From NCBI GenBank assembly GCA_020724955.1, contig DYFY01000004.1:1-34050 (forward strand): a stretch of DNA of 34,050 nt, read 5' to 3'. The notes beneath the pieces are model-generated. The model was not told where the DNA came from. It saw only the letters and a program-made list of their open reading frames with translations, and did not search any database. A program made the position numbers and the translations under genes. Below, piece after piece: positions 1 to 7,512 of this stretch (position 1 is its first letter; each line of letters starts with the position of its first letter). The DNA is from Candidatus Parvarchaeum sp. (GTDB lineage: Archaea > Nanobdellota > Nanobdellia > Pacearchaeales > GW2011-AR1).

Positions 1-52
1 GGTTCTTATACTCTTAAATGTTGTGGCTACACAAATTCATATAGATTACATA

Positions 53-579
53 CTAGAACTTGAAAACTTCATATGGATTATTTATGTTCCTCAAAGTGTA
101 AGGTCTTTGGACAGGTCCATGTCTGCCATAAGTAAATGAGCCAGCAGTTGATATTAAAATACTTCCAGAATCTCCTCCGAACAATTTATCAAATAACCCA
201 ACATTTACTTCAGCGTTGGTTATCTGGTCAAAGTCTACCATTTCAAAATCTCTGCCAATTAAACCTTTCTGGAGCAATACTCTTTTGTTTGTGATTACAT
301 AATACATGTGTTTATAGACGAGAATTTGATAAATTGGAATGCCAAAAACCAATATTATTCCTATCCAGAAATGTGGTAATAAAAATATTCCCCAACCAAA
401 AAGACCGCCCTGTACAATGTTAATCACGGCAATTAAGATAAAAGGAATCAAGAAAACCATCCAAAATAATCCGAAGATTGTTGTAATTATAGAACCGCCC
501 AACAGAAATGGCCAGAACTTTGGTCTTCCCTCCCAAAAACTTTTTCATTTTGGTCCAATACTTTATCAAGTTCTCTCAT
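53..579 (-). pseudogene. PH-domain (bacterial PH/YdbS-like) membrane protein, frameshifted
   Basis: Two reading frames together make one PH-domain membrane protein. The downstream frame (ATG-less entry to the stop at 53) has two hydrophobic segments followed by a PH-like core with YYVITNKRVLLQKGLIGRD and FDQITNAEV, typical of the YdbS/bPH2 family. The N-terminal piece, MRELDKVLDQNEKVF, is read from the ATG at 577-579 in another frame. Adding one T to the run of five (plus-strand A at 535-539) restores VFWEGRPKFWPFLLGG, the usual family N-terminus. A TATA-like box lies about 30 nt upstream of that ATG. The break is a single homopolymer base, so a sequencing error is as likely as a real pseudogene. 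The family is membrane-associated and of unclear biochemical role. Confidence 0.75.
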
Positions 580-760
580 ATTAGTTACATTAATTATAGC
601 ATATTTATAAATTAATGTTTTCGCACGCCGCCAGATAGAGGCTTGGCAAATAAGAAGTTCAATTTCAACGGAAGAAAAAATTTCGTTGAACACCCAGCTA
701 TCATAAAAAAAGGCAGACACTCAGCAAACAAATCTGTTTTTCAAGACAAAAGAAAGTCGC

Positions 761-976
761 CTACCTTTTTCTCTTCCTGGTTTTTTGCTTCTTAGGCACT
801 TTGCCACCTTCCATGCAATTTTTGCACATTCCGCAGTTCTTGCAAGTCCATCCATGGATAAGCAACAAAACAGCTGCTATGACTATGCCCCAAGTGGAAA
901 AGCTTGTTTCCCAAAAAGCGAAGACTATTATCAGAATAGCGAGAACAGTCTCAACCCATTTGCAGTTGCAATTCAT
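761..976 (-). CDS. Small Cys-rich membrane protein
   Basis: Seventy-one-residue protein starting MNCNCKWVET, with one or two hydrophobic stretches (about residues 8-42) and a Cys cluster, CKNCGMCKNC, before a very basic C-terminal tail (KKQKTRKRKR). The ATG at 976 is preferred over an upstream TTG because a strong Shine-Dalgarno (AGGAGGT, plus-strand 982-988) sits just before it; a second AGGAGGT copy lies at 991-998. The paired CxxC motifs could bind a metal, but no function is recognised. It is a single-gene unit between rpoL and the PH-domain gene. Confidence 0.65.
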   Translation of the reverse strand: MNCNCKWVETVLAILIIVFAFWETSFSTWGIVIAAVLLLIHGWTCKNCGMCKNCMEGGKVPKKQKTRKRKR

Positions 977-1038
977 TTTCAACCTCCTCAACCTCCTTTG
1001 AACAAAAAAACAAAGCTCATTAATAAATCTAACGGATA

Positions 1039-1296
1039 CTACTTCTTCAATCCAGAAATTATTGAATTAGAATCTTTTTCTATGGCTTTAATAGCCTCGC
1101 TGATGGCTTTTTTGGCAGTCTTTCCAGTCGTCTGAACCTTAAGCAAAGCAGGCTTTGAGATATGCTCCCTTCTCCATGCAGCAAAATCAACTCCTGGAAC
1201 TTTATTCAGATAATCTCTCAATATCTCTGCAACAGTGACGTTGTCAACCCTAAATTCAATATCATTCTTTTCATCTTTCACAATTTCAATATTCAT
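1039..1296 (-). CDS. rpoL: DNA-directed RNA polymerase subunit L (Rpo11)
   Basis: Eighty-five residues matching the archaeal Rpo11/eukaryotic RPB11 family in length and layout: a first beta strand, the segment VTVAEILRDYLNKVPGVDFAAWRREH (quoted here in part: ILRDYLNKVPGVDFAAW), then a long C-terminal helix (AKKAISEAIKAIEKD). Rpo11 pairs with Rpo3 to form the alpha-like platform on which RNA polymerase assembles. A TATA-like box, GTTTATAAAC at 1317-1326, ends about 20 nt upstream of the ATG, which suggests its own short-leader promoter although the MBF1-like gene is only 31 nt upstream. Confidence 0.93.
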   Translation of the reverse strand: MNIEIVKDEKNDIEFRVDNVTVAEILRDYLNKVPGVDFAAWRREHISKPALLKVQTTGKTAKKAISEAIKAIEKDSNSIISGLKK

Positions 1297-1327
1297 ACCA
1301 ATTTACTAAAAAAGCGGTTTATAAACC

Positions 1328-1894
1328 TTACTCAATCACCTCGACATCTTTTCCCAGAAGAGACTTCATGTCAACATCCTTGTTTCTTTCTTCGGCTGCC
1401 TTTTTCTCGGCAGCTATCTGCCTCGCTCTTTCCTCAACCATTTTTCTCGCCGCATTAAACCCCTCGCTGTCTTTCCTCAAACTAAATCCAAAACAGTTTT
1501 CTATTTTTGTAATTAAAACAAAATCATCTCTTGGAAGCCTGCCAAGCTCAAGCTCTTTCAGGACTTCCTCTTTTTCTCCAATCGCCTCTGCAACTTTCTT
1601 CCTGCTAAGCCCTCTCTCCCTCCTCGCATGCACAATTTTCCAGTGAAAATTGTCAACCAAAAATTTGACTATGTTATTTTTCTTGAGCTCAATCCTAGGC
1701 CTGTATTTTTCCATTCCATCTTTTCTAAGAGCAGGCTCCTTTCTGTCAAAAAAATTCTTGTTAAAGCCTGATTCAGAAACAAGTTCTTTTTCCGGCTCCC
1801 TCAAAATAAACAAATCCTCTTCTTCCGCCTGCCATCTCGGAACCCTAGTTATCTGGCCCTCCTTGATAACCTCAACAACAGCATTCATATCCAT
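1328..1894 (-). CDS. MBF1-like helix-turn-helix regulator
   Basis: The central part (about residues 75-140) contains a Cro/C1-type helix-turn-helix: ARRERGLSRKKVAEAIGEKE followed by LKELELGRLPRDDFVLITKI, the pattern of archaeal MBF1 (multiprotein bridging factor 1). Canonical MBF1 has an N-terminal zinc ribbon; no CxxC pairs are seen here, and the N-terminal 70 residues are acidic and basic instead. The C-terminus is a charged helix (ARKMVEERARQIAAEKKAAE). MBF1 in archaea is linked to translation and to transcription. The gene follows the thioredoxin-like gene by 6 nt and is likely the last member of the scpB unit. Confidence 0.75.
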   Translation of the reverse strand: MDMNAVVEVIKEGQITRVPRWQAEEEDLFILREPEKELVSESGFNKNFFDRKEPALRKDGMEKYRPRIELKKNNIVKFLVDNFHWKIVHARRERGLSRKKVAEAIGEKEEVLKELELGRLPRDDFVLITKIENCFGFSLRKDSEGFNAARKMVEERARQIAAEKKAAEERNKDVDMKSLLGKDVEVIE

Positions 1895-1900
1895 CCAAAA

Positions 1901-2584
1901 TCATGCACTCTCCTGTTTATATTGTTTATTACTCTCGAAAATAATCTTCTCAAGATTTTCCACCGAAATAACATCATCCAAAACTATATTTTCATCGATA
2001 AGAATCACAGGAAAGTTTTCAATCCCGTATTTTTGCACAATCAAATCAAGAGACGACAACTCAGTATTCACGGCAATAGGTATCAGAAGAATATCATCAG
2101 GATTGTTGTCTTTTATTTCCCTCAGCAATCTGGAGAAAAATAGCTGTTTTGCTTTTAACTTCGCGTTATCCTCATCATAAAAGTAAAGATAAACAACTGT
2201 ATGGAAATTTTCTCCGCAATGTTTTTTTAAGTCTAAAGCCTCCATCCACAAAAGAGTTCTTAAAAGGTCATATTTTTTATGCAGAACAAAAAAAGTGCCC
2301 TTAAGCTGGCTCGCCTCTCCATATGATTCAAGATTCAGCGCCTCGTTGTAAATCCTGTCAGCGAAATTAAAGAGTCCCTCTTTGGCTTGGGAGCAGCTGA
2401 CTCCAAATTTTTCTATTGCATCTATTCTAATCTGTTCATCAAGCAAATTTGCCTCTGACAAAATAAGTCTGTTCTCAACTGAATTTGCGCGGTAGTTTTC
2501 AAGAAAAAAACCGAGAGCAAAGCCTATCATAAAAATTATTACACTGACAACCAGAGCCTGCCAAAAAACATGTTTATTTTTCAT
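1901..2584 (-). CDS. Membrane-anchored thioredoxin-fold-like protein
   Basis: Residues 8-28 form one transmembrane anchor (VFWQALVVSVIIFMIGFALG). A helical middle (30-125) precedes a C-terminal domain with the beta-alpha rhythm of thioredoxin: VVYLYFYDEDNAKLKAKQ, LLIPIAVNTELSSLDLI, then YGIENFPVILIDE, whose cis-Pro-like 'FPVILID' is characteristic of thioredoxin folds. No CxxC is present, so redox catalysis is unlikely. Cys residues at about 64 and 123 remain. It abuts the GT2 glycosyltransferase gene with no spacer. Similar anchored proteins are common in DPANN genomes (from memory); function unknown. Confidence 0.6.
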   Translation of the reverse strand: MKNKHVFWQALVVSVIIFMIGFALGFFLENYRANSVENRLILSEANLLDEQIRIDAIEKFGVSCSQAKEGLFNFADRIYNEALNLESYGEASQLKGTFFVLHKKYDLLRTLLWMEALDLKKHCGENFHTVVYLYFYDEDNAKLKAKQLFFSRLLREIKDNNPDDILLIPIAVNTELSSLDLIVQKYGIENFPVILIDENIVLDDVISVENLEKIIFESNKQYKQESA

Positions 2585-3817
2585 TTACCATGAATACCTT
2601 CCTCTTGCTATTTTATACAATGCCCAAACCTGTATGAGGGGAAGCAAAGTAAGATAAACAATCATATAAAACAGAATATTAAATACCTTGTCTTTTCCAA
2701 GCTTTAAGTCTCTCATAACGAAAAGCCCAAAAAAGCTGAAAATCAGCCCAAACAGCAAGAGAACTGCCCCAAAAAAATTCAAAACAGATGGGCTGAAGCT
2801 AAGCTCCTGAAGGCTTAACAAGGCAGTTTCCCCGTAAATTGAATATCTGGTAGTTAAAAAACTGACCAAAAAATTTCTGGCAAACAAATAAACAAAAATT
2901 CCCAGTCCAAAAAGCCCCAAAAAAAGAGAGAATGCAAAAAAAGGTATTATAAAAGCACCTAACATTCCTTTCCTAAAAATCAGATGTTTGTATTTCCAGA
3001 GAGTTTGATTTCCTCCAATCACCCACCTGGTTCTTTGCCTCCACCACGCCCTGAACCTGCCCGGCGTCTCAGAATAAACTCCTGTGGCAAGACACATTCT
3101 CGCCTTGTAGCCTTTGGAAAGAAGTCTCCATACAATCTCTATATCTTGTGTTAAATTTTTTGTATCAAAAAAACCGACTTCAGCCAGCTTGTCCTTTTTG
3201 TATAGTGCAAACGGCCCTGGAGTCACATAAACAGAGTCCACAAGATCAAGCAGCTTTCTCGTCCAGGCAATTATCGTGTATTCTATTGCCTGAATTTTTT
3301 GCATAAAATTTTTTGGGTGTTTTGACAAAACAGAACAGGTAACTGCCGCAACATCATCTTCATTTTGAAGAAATCCTATCATCTTCACAAGAGCATCTTT
3401 TCTTGGATAAGAATCCGCGTCAACAACTGCAACATAATCATATTTAGCATTTTTTATTCCAATATTTGTTGGCTCTGCCGCTCCTCCCGAATTTCTCTTA
3501 TTAACTATAAGCCTCACATTCTCATATTTTTTTACATATTCATTAATTACCTCAACACTCCTGTCTTTTGATTTGTCATCAACCACTATTATTTCTATCA
3601 TATTCTTCGGATAATCAAGCTCTAAAATACTCTTGATTGATTCTCCAACGCTGTCTGCCTCATTATAACAAGGCATTATTACGCTGACAGGCACAGGCTT
3701 TCCTTCAGGATAGTCAAAAACCCTGTCTTTGTTTTTAATATAAAGAATGATAAAAAAAACTAAGAAATAGAGTCCAATAAAACTATAGAAAAAGAAAATT
3801 CCGTCTATGAAATTCAT
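2585..3817 (-). CDS. GT2-family processive-type membrane glycosyltransferase
   Basis: A 410-residue integral membrane glycosyltransferase. One transmembrane segment (about 7-27) precedes a GT-A catalytic domain with PVSVIMPCYNEADSVGES, the VVDD nucleotide-binding strand (78-81), the DxD motif VVDADSYP (DAD 133-135), the TQD acceptor/base motif (223-225) and QRTRW (261-265), the Q/RxxRW signature of cellulose, chitin and poly-GlcNAc synthases. About four C-terminal transmembrane helices follow. It likely polymerises or transfers a sugar from a nucleotide donor at the membrane; substrate unknown. Its start overlaps the scpB stop by 4 nt (ATGA), so the two are translationally coupled. Confidence 0.88.
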   Translation of the reverse strand: MNFIDGIFFFYSFIGLYFLVFFIILYIKNKDRVFDYPEGKPVPVSVIMPCYNEADSVGESIKSILELDYPKNMIEIIVVDDKSKDRSVEVINEYVKKYENVRLIVNKRNSGGAAEPTNIGIKNAKYDYVAVVDADSYPRKDALVKMIGFLQNEDDVAAVTCSVLSKHPKNFMQKIQAIEYTIIAWTRKLLDLVDSVYVTPGPFALYKKDKLAEVGFFDTKNLTQDIEIVWRLLSKGYKARMCLATGVYSETPGRFRAWWRQRTRWVIGGNQTLWKYKHLIFRKGMLGAFIIPFFAFSLFLGLFGLGIFVYLFARNFLVSFLTTRYSIYGETALLSLQELSFSPSVLNFFGAVLLLFGLIFSFFGLFVMRDLKLGKDKVFNILFYMIVYLTLLPLIQVWALYKIARGRYSW

Positions 3818-4338
3818 TCTGTTTTAAATCCTTCCCCTTTCTGCAAATGAAAATAATCATAAAACTCATCAGTGAGCTTCAACTCATGTGTATGGCCCAT
3901 CTTCTTTTTCGAAACAAGCCCCATGGAAACAAAATTTTTAATGTGGTCATAAGCCTTATTACCCCTTATCTTAATCAGAACACTCTGTTTTATCGGCTGC
4001 TTATAAGCAATAATGGCTAAAGTCTCCTGCTCTGCCCTGCTGAATTCGCTCGCCCCTCCGGCAAGCCTATTTACAATTCCTGTGTACTCAGAAGAAACAT
4101 CCATCTTCCACATATCATCTTTCTGAACAATTTCAATGGCAGAATCTCTGTACCTGTCTCCTAAATCCCCTAGAATCTTGCGAAGCAAAATAGGATTTAT
4201 ATCAGTCAAGCTGACAAGCTCCTTGATGCTCAAAAATCTTCCGGCTATGAACAAAGCAGCCTCTACCTTCTTTAGATTTTCCAGCTCCCGCTCTGCATCA
4301 AGCTCGTCAATACTCTCACTCGACATTTCTTCTTCCAT
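3814..4338 (-). CDS. scpB: Segregation and condensation protein B (ScpB)
   Basis: Length (174 aa) and sequence fit ScpB, the winged-helix kite subunit of the SMC-ScpAB complex: the N-terminal winged helix begins LKKVEAALFIAGRFLSIKEL, and the second contains the hallmark EQETLAIIAYKQPIKQSVL followed by IRGNKAYDHIKNFVSMGLV. ScpB dimers bind ScpA near the SMC heads during chromosome compaction. Neither smc nor scpA is in the window. A TATA-like box (GTTTTTAAAG, minus strand, about 4359-4368) lies about 25 nt upstream of the ATG, consistent with a leaderless mRNA. First gene of a four-gene unit with the glycosyltransferase. Confidence 0.9.
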   Translation of the reverse strand: MEEEMSSESIDELDAERELENLKKVEAALFIAGRFLSIKELVSLTDINPILLRKILGDLGDRYRDSAIEIVQKDDMWKMDVSSEYTGIVNRLAGGASEFSRAEQETLAIIAYKQPIKQSVLIKIRGNKAYDHIKNFVSMGLVSKKKMGHTHELKLTDEFYDYFHLQKGEGFKTE

Positions 4339-4371
4339 CTTAGTTTGTGTGTCAGAAAATCTTTAAAAACC

Positions 4372-4953
4372 CTATCCCAGACTGATTAAAGCGCCTTCTA
4401 TAACTGCCGCGACAACCAGCAAAGGCAGAATAACAAAAACAGCTGTTTTCAAAGATTTGTCAAGTCTGCGCCAGAATTCTTTCTTCCTCTTTCCCTTCTT
4501 GACAAAGAAAAAAGCGCCAAGTTTGATCCCAAGCCCTATTGCAACAAAAATAGCCGGCAGCTCAAAAATTCCATGAGGAAGAAGTCTCCAAAGCTCAAAA
4601 AAGCCAATCGTGCTTCCAACTCTTTCAACAACATAACCCAAAACAGCCCCGTTTAACAATGCGTTAAATACCGGAATCACCCCTAAAAAAACGCCCAAAA
4701 ACAAAGCAAGCAGCGCACTGATAAAATTGTTTCTAAAAATAAAAACCGTCAGCTCCAATCCTTCAAGTCCTTCAGTCTTCTGGATAATGTCTCTGATAAT
4801 GCTCTCAATAAAAACAAATCTTTCAGGAAAGATAAAAACAAAAAAAGCGCTTGCAAAAAACATGCCAATGGCAGTCCAGATATAATTTTTGGACTCTCTT
4901 AGATAACCCAAAGCTTCAAAAAAACCTTTTTTTATCCAATTATTTTTTTTCAT
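4372..4953 (-). CDS. SpoIIM/DUF95-family membrane protein
   Basis: A 193-residue protein with about five transmembrane segments. It has the family signature FRNN at 73-76, the NALLNG run at 97-102, and PHGIFELPAI (126-135), the most conserved stretch of the stage II sporulation M/DUF95 family. Archaea do not sporulate; in archaea and non-sporulating bacteria the role of these proteins is unknown, possibly envelope remodelling. It follows the rhomboid gene with no spacer, so tfe, rhomboid and this gene probably form one transcript. Confidence 0.83.
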   Translation of the reverse strand: MKKNNWIKKGFFEALGYLRESKNYIWTAIGMFFASAFFVFIFPERFVFIESIIRDIIQKTEGLEGLELTVFIFRNNFISALLALFLGVFLGVIPVFNALLNGAVLGYVVERVGSTIGFFELWRLLPHGIFELPAIFVAIGLGIKLGAFFFVKKGKRKKEFWRRLDKSLKTAVFVILPLLVVAAVIEGALISLG

Positions 4954-5673
4954 TTAAACAAACATCCTGTTCAGCGCCCTGACTTTTCTCGAGTATTTGC
5001 TTCTTAGATAAAGGCCATAAAAAATTCCGACGAGAAGTCCGCCGAAATGCGCTGTATTTCCTACAGGAAGCCCTGCTGCAATTGAAATAGCCCATATGCC
5101 GAACATCAGCACAGCCATAGCAAGCCACATAGGCATGGGAATAACAAAAAAAACCAAAACTTTTAGTCTCGGTATTAACACTGCGAGAAGTCCGCCGAGG
5201 CCAAAAAGCGCTCCGGACGCTCCGACTGCAAAACTATCTATTCCTCCAAAAACACTGGCTCCCCAGCTGAAATAACTTCCAAAAAAAGCAAGAAAGACAA
5301 AAAAAAGCCCCGCGGTTATTCCTGAAATAAAATAAAACCACATAAATCTTTTCCTTCCAATTATTCTTTCAAGAAAATTCCCTATAAAAAACAAAGAAAC
5401 CATGTTAACAAACAAATGAGTAAAACTCCCGTGCATAAACATGCTGGTAATCAAAGTCCATACATAACCTGACAAAAACAGGGATGGATTCAGAGCTGTG
5501 TATTTTACAAGATTATTGGCCAGCTCCCCATCCTGACTTATTCCTGCTAGTCCAGAGATTATTAAAAAAGCCAGAAAAACCGCAACGTTCGCCGCTATCA
5601 AAATGTTCGTCAAACTAAGGCTCTCATAAAAATTTTTCCTTCTCCTTATTCTGTATGAATTATATTGCCCCAT
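4954..5673 (-). CDS. Rhomboid-family intramembrane serine protease
   Basis: A 239-residue, roughly six-helix membrane protein with a complete rhomboid active site: FMHGSFTHLFVNM (H81, H86, N90; oxyanion hole region), the nucleophile motif GASGALFG with Ser153, and the catalytic His209 in NTAHFGGLLVG. Rhomboids cleave transmembrane substrates within the membrane; the substrate here cannot be inferred. The start is one base after the tfe stop and the end abuts the SpoIIM-like gene. Confidence 0.92.
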   Translation of the reverse strand: MGQYNSYRIRRRKNFYESLSLTNILIAANVAVFLAFLIISGLAGISQDGELANNLVKYTALNPSLFLSGYVWTLITSMFMHGSFTHLFVNMVSLFFIGNFLERIIGRKRFMWFYFISGITAGLFFVFLAFFGSYFSWGASVFGGIDSFAVGASGALFGLGGLLAVLIPRLKVLVFFVIPMPMWLAMAVLMFGIWAISIAAGLPVGNTAHFGGLLVGIFYGLYLRSKYSRKVRALNRMFV

Positions 5674-5674
5674 A

Positions 5675-6463
5675 TTATTTCCTTTTTCTGGAAGGTTTTT
5701 TTGGCTTGGTTTTTTTGGCTTTCTTCGGCGATGCTTTTTTCTTTGGCTTCTTGAATTTCAGCTTAAGAAGTTTTTTTGGCTTGGTTTTTTTGGCTTTCTT
5801 TTCTGCAGACTGCTTTTTTGATTTTCCTGCCGCTTTTTTCCGCTCTGCAGCAGCCTTCTTCCTTTTCTCAGCTCTCTCCTCAGCCTTTTTCTTCTCCTCA
5901 AGTTTGATTTTCCTCGCCCTTACAACACCTTCTTTCTTCTGCACATCCTCCAGTTCCAGATCTACTGCTTCAAGGCTCTTTTTCAGACTCGCAATCCTGC
6001 TCTTCAGCTGGCTGACCTCCTCAGTTGTATCTTTCAGCTCCATCACTTCTCCTGTTTCAGGGCAGATAAAATTATATTCGAGAGCCTTTTCCTCTGAATA
6101 TTCAATATCAGCAGCCGGGCTGTAATAAAACCTGTTATTCTCTTTGCTGTTGACCTGCGCCTCCAAAATTTTTATCTCTTTTACTATTGTATTTTTTAAG
6201 TTCGCAAGAGATTTTCCCGTATCCAGCGTCCAGAAATAAGTGTACCATCCCCCGTTTTTTTTGTCTTTTTTCTTGACAAAGCTGACCAATCCCTCTCCTA
6301 AAAGTCTGTAAAGAATATTTCTTATTTGATTGATATTAAGGTTGAGTTTTTTTGCGATTAAAAATTCATTAACATTTTTCTTCCCGTAAAGTATGTCTAC
6401 TATTTCTGCCGAGGGAGCGCCAGAAATCGCGGAAACTGCATCTTTAATTAGTTTGATTTGCAT
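5675..6463 (-). CDS. tfe: Transcription factor E alpha subunit, degenerate zinc ribbon
   Basis: The N-terminal winged helix (about residues 1-90) matches TFE/TFIIE-alpha: AEIVDILYGKKNVNEFLIAK then NQIRNILYRLLGEGLVSFVK and WYTYFWTLD. TFE helps open promoter DNA with TBP and TFB. The zinc ribbon that should follow (about 112-141) has lost its ligands: the first knuckle reads YYSPAAD and the second ICPETG, leaving one Cys (134). A coiled coil (145-190) and a Lys/Ala-rich tail to residue 262 follow, partly built from a repeated PKKAKKTKPKK-type block. The ATG at 6463 is chosen because GGAG lies just upstream; an in-frame extension of 20 residues lacks similarity. A TATA-like box is at 6535-6544. 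Confidence 0.88.
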   Translation of the reverse strand: MQIKLIKDAVSAISGAPSAEIVDILYGKKNVNEFLIAKKLNLNINQIRNILYRLLGEGLVSFVKKKDKKNGGWYTYFWTLDTGKSLANLKNTIVKEIKILEAQVNSKENNRFYYSPAADIEYSEEKALEYNFICPETGEVMELKDTTEEVSQLKSRIASLKKSLEAVDLELEDVQKKEGVVRARKIKLEEKKKAEERAEKRKKAAAERKKAAGKSKKQSAEKKAKKTKPKKLLKLKFKKPKKKASPKKAKKTKPKKPSRKRK

Positions 6464-6574
6464 TAATCTCCTTGAAAAACAGCAATTAAAAACTTTTCTA
6501 ATTTCACTACTCTGCCTTGTCACTATTCCGCAATCTATATAAAGCTATAAAAATTAAATCCTTTATAAAAGAAA

Positions 6575-7144
6575 ATGTTTGGAAAGAAAAAAGAGAGTCA
6601 TGGTGATTTGCCGGATTTGCCGGATTTTCAGGGTTACAATAAGATGAATCCGGTAAAAAATCCGAATGTCTCAGACGATTTAGGGGAAGAGTTCCATTCT
6701 TTGCCGTCTTTTCCAGATTCCCCAATGAAACGCGGTTTTAGTCAGTCTGCAATAAAAGAGGCTGTCAACACTTCCGAATCTGAAAACGTAGAAGATCTTG
6801 ACGAGCTTCCGGAATTCGACTCAAGCTTGGAAAATTCCGGCTCCTCCGACTTCAAATTGAGAGAAGTTGATGAGTGGGTTCCGCCGAAAATCCCTCTTCC
6901 AGAACAACCAGCAAGAAAAATAACAGAAACCAAACCGATTTACGTAAGATTGGACAAATTTCAATCCGCGAGAGAGTCCTTGGAAAAAATAAAATCAGGG
7001 CTTGAAGAGATAGATTCTTTGCTGAAACAGATGAAAGAAATCAAAGCCAAGGAAGAGCACGAGCTTTCCTCGTGGGAAAAAGAAATGGAAAACGTAAAAG
7101 CCCGCATATCAAATGTCATTTCAGACATCTTTGACAGGCTGTAA
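6575..7144 (+). CDS. Conserved-looking coiled-coil protein of unknown function
   Basis: 189 residues. The first 115 are acidic, Pro/Ser-rich and probably disordered (DLPDLPDFQGYN, EDLDELPEFDSS). The C-terminal 70 begin with KPIYVRLDKFQSARESLEKI and form a predicted coiled coil. The PI(F/Y)V+(I/L)DKF entry followed by a coiled coil recalls a family seen often in DPANN archaea (from memory), but no function is known to me. A TATA-like box (GCTATAAAAATT, 6544-6555) is about 20-30 nt upstream, divergent from tfe. It is followed 6 nt later by another coiled-coil gene, so the two may work together. Confidence 0.7.
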   Translation: MFGKKKESHGDLPDLPDFQGYNKMNPVKNPNVSDDLGEEFHSLPSFPDSPMKRGFSQSAIKEAVNTSESENVEDLDELPEFDSSLENSGSSDFKLREVDEWVPPKIPLPEQPARKITETKPIYVRLDKFQSARESLEKIKSGLEEIDSLLKQMKEIKAKEEHELSSWEKEMENVKARISNVISDIFDRL

Positions 7145-7150
7145 TTTAAG

Positions 7151-7471
7151 ATGGAATACATAAGGTTGGAGCATTCAGAGCAAGTTTACGGAAAAAAGCA
7201 CCTTCTATATTCTCAAATGGAAATACTAAATATAATTAGGCGCTATGAGTCTATGAAAAAAATGCGTGAAACCGAATTTAAAATAAAAACCTCTTTGAAA
7301 AGAAAAATAAAGCAAGTGCAGGACGAACTGAAAATTCTGGACTCATTCCTTCCGAAAACAAAATTTTCTTCTGCCGAAGAGATAAAAACAAAACAGCATC
7401 ACTACACAAAAAAGAAAGAAATTCAATCTGAACTTGAAGAAATAAGAAAAAAACTTGCGGAGCTTCAATAG
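7151..7471 (+). CDS. Small coiled-coil protein
   Basis: 106 residues, highly charged and almost entirely helical, starting MEYIRLEHSEQVYGKKHLLY and ending in an amphipathic coiled coil (QSELEEIRKKLAELQ). It lies 6 nt after another coiled-coil gene, suggesting a hetero-oligomer. No catalytic motif or signal peptide is visible. Function not recognised. Confidence 0.65.
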   Translation: MEYIRLEHSEQVYGKKHLLYSQMEILNIIRRYESMKKMRETEFKIKTSLKRKIKQVQDELKILDSFLPKTKFSSAEEIKTKQHHYTKKKEIQSELEEIRKKLAELQ

Positions 7472-7512
7472 GACAGGCAAAAACCTAAAAACCTTTTCCT
7501 CTTTAATCCGCT

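Noticed and set aside
487-720. Separate 77-residue gene on the minus strand
   Set aside because: Only its last 30 codons match anything: they are the N-terminus of the frameshifted PH-domain protein; the upstream part has no similarity and no start signal.
5655-6125. Phe-rich plus-strand ORF opposite tfe
   Set aside because: It is the antisense of the Lys-rich TFE tail; composition is explained by AAA/AAG codons read backwards and there is no independent start signal.
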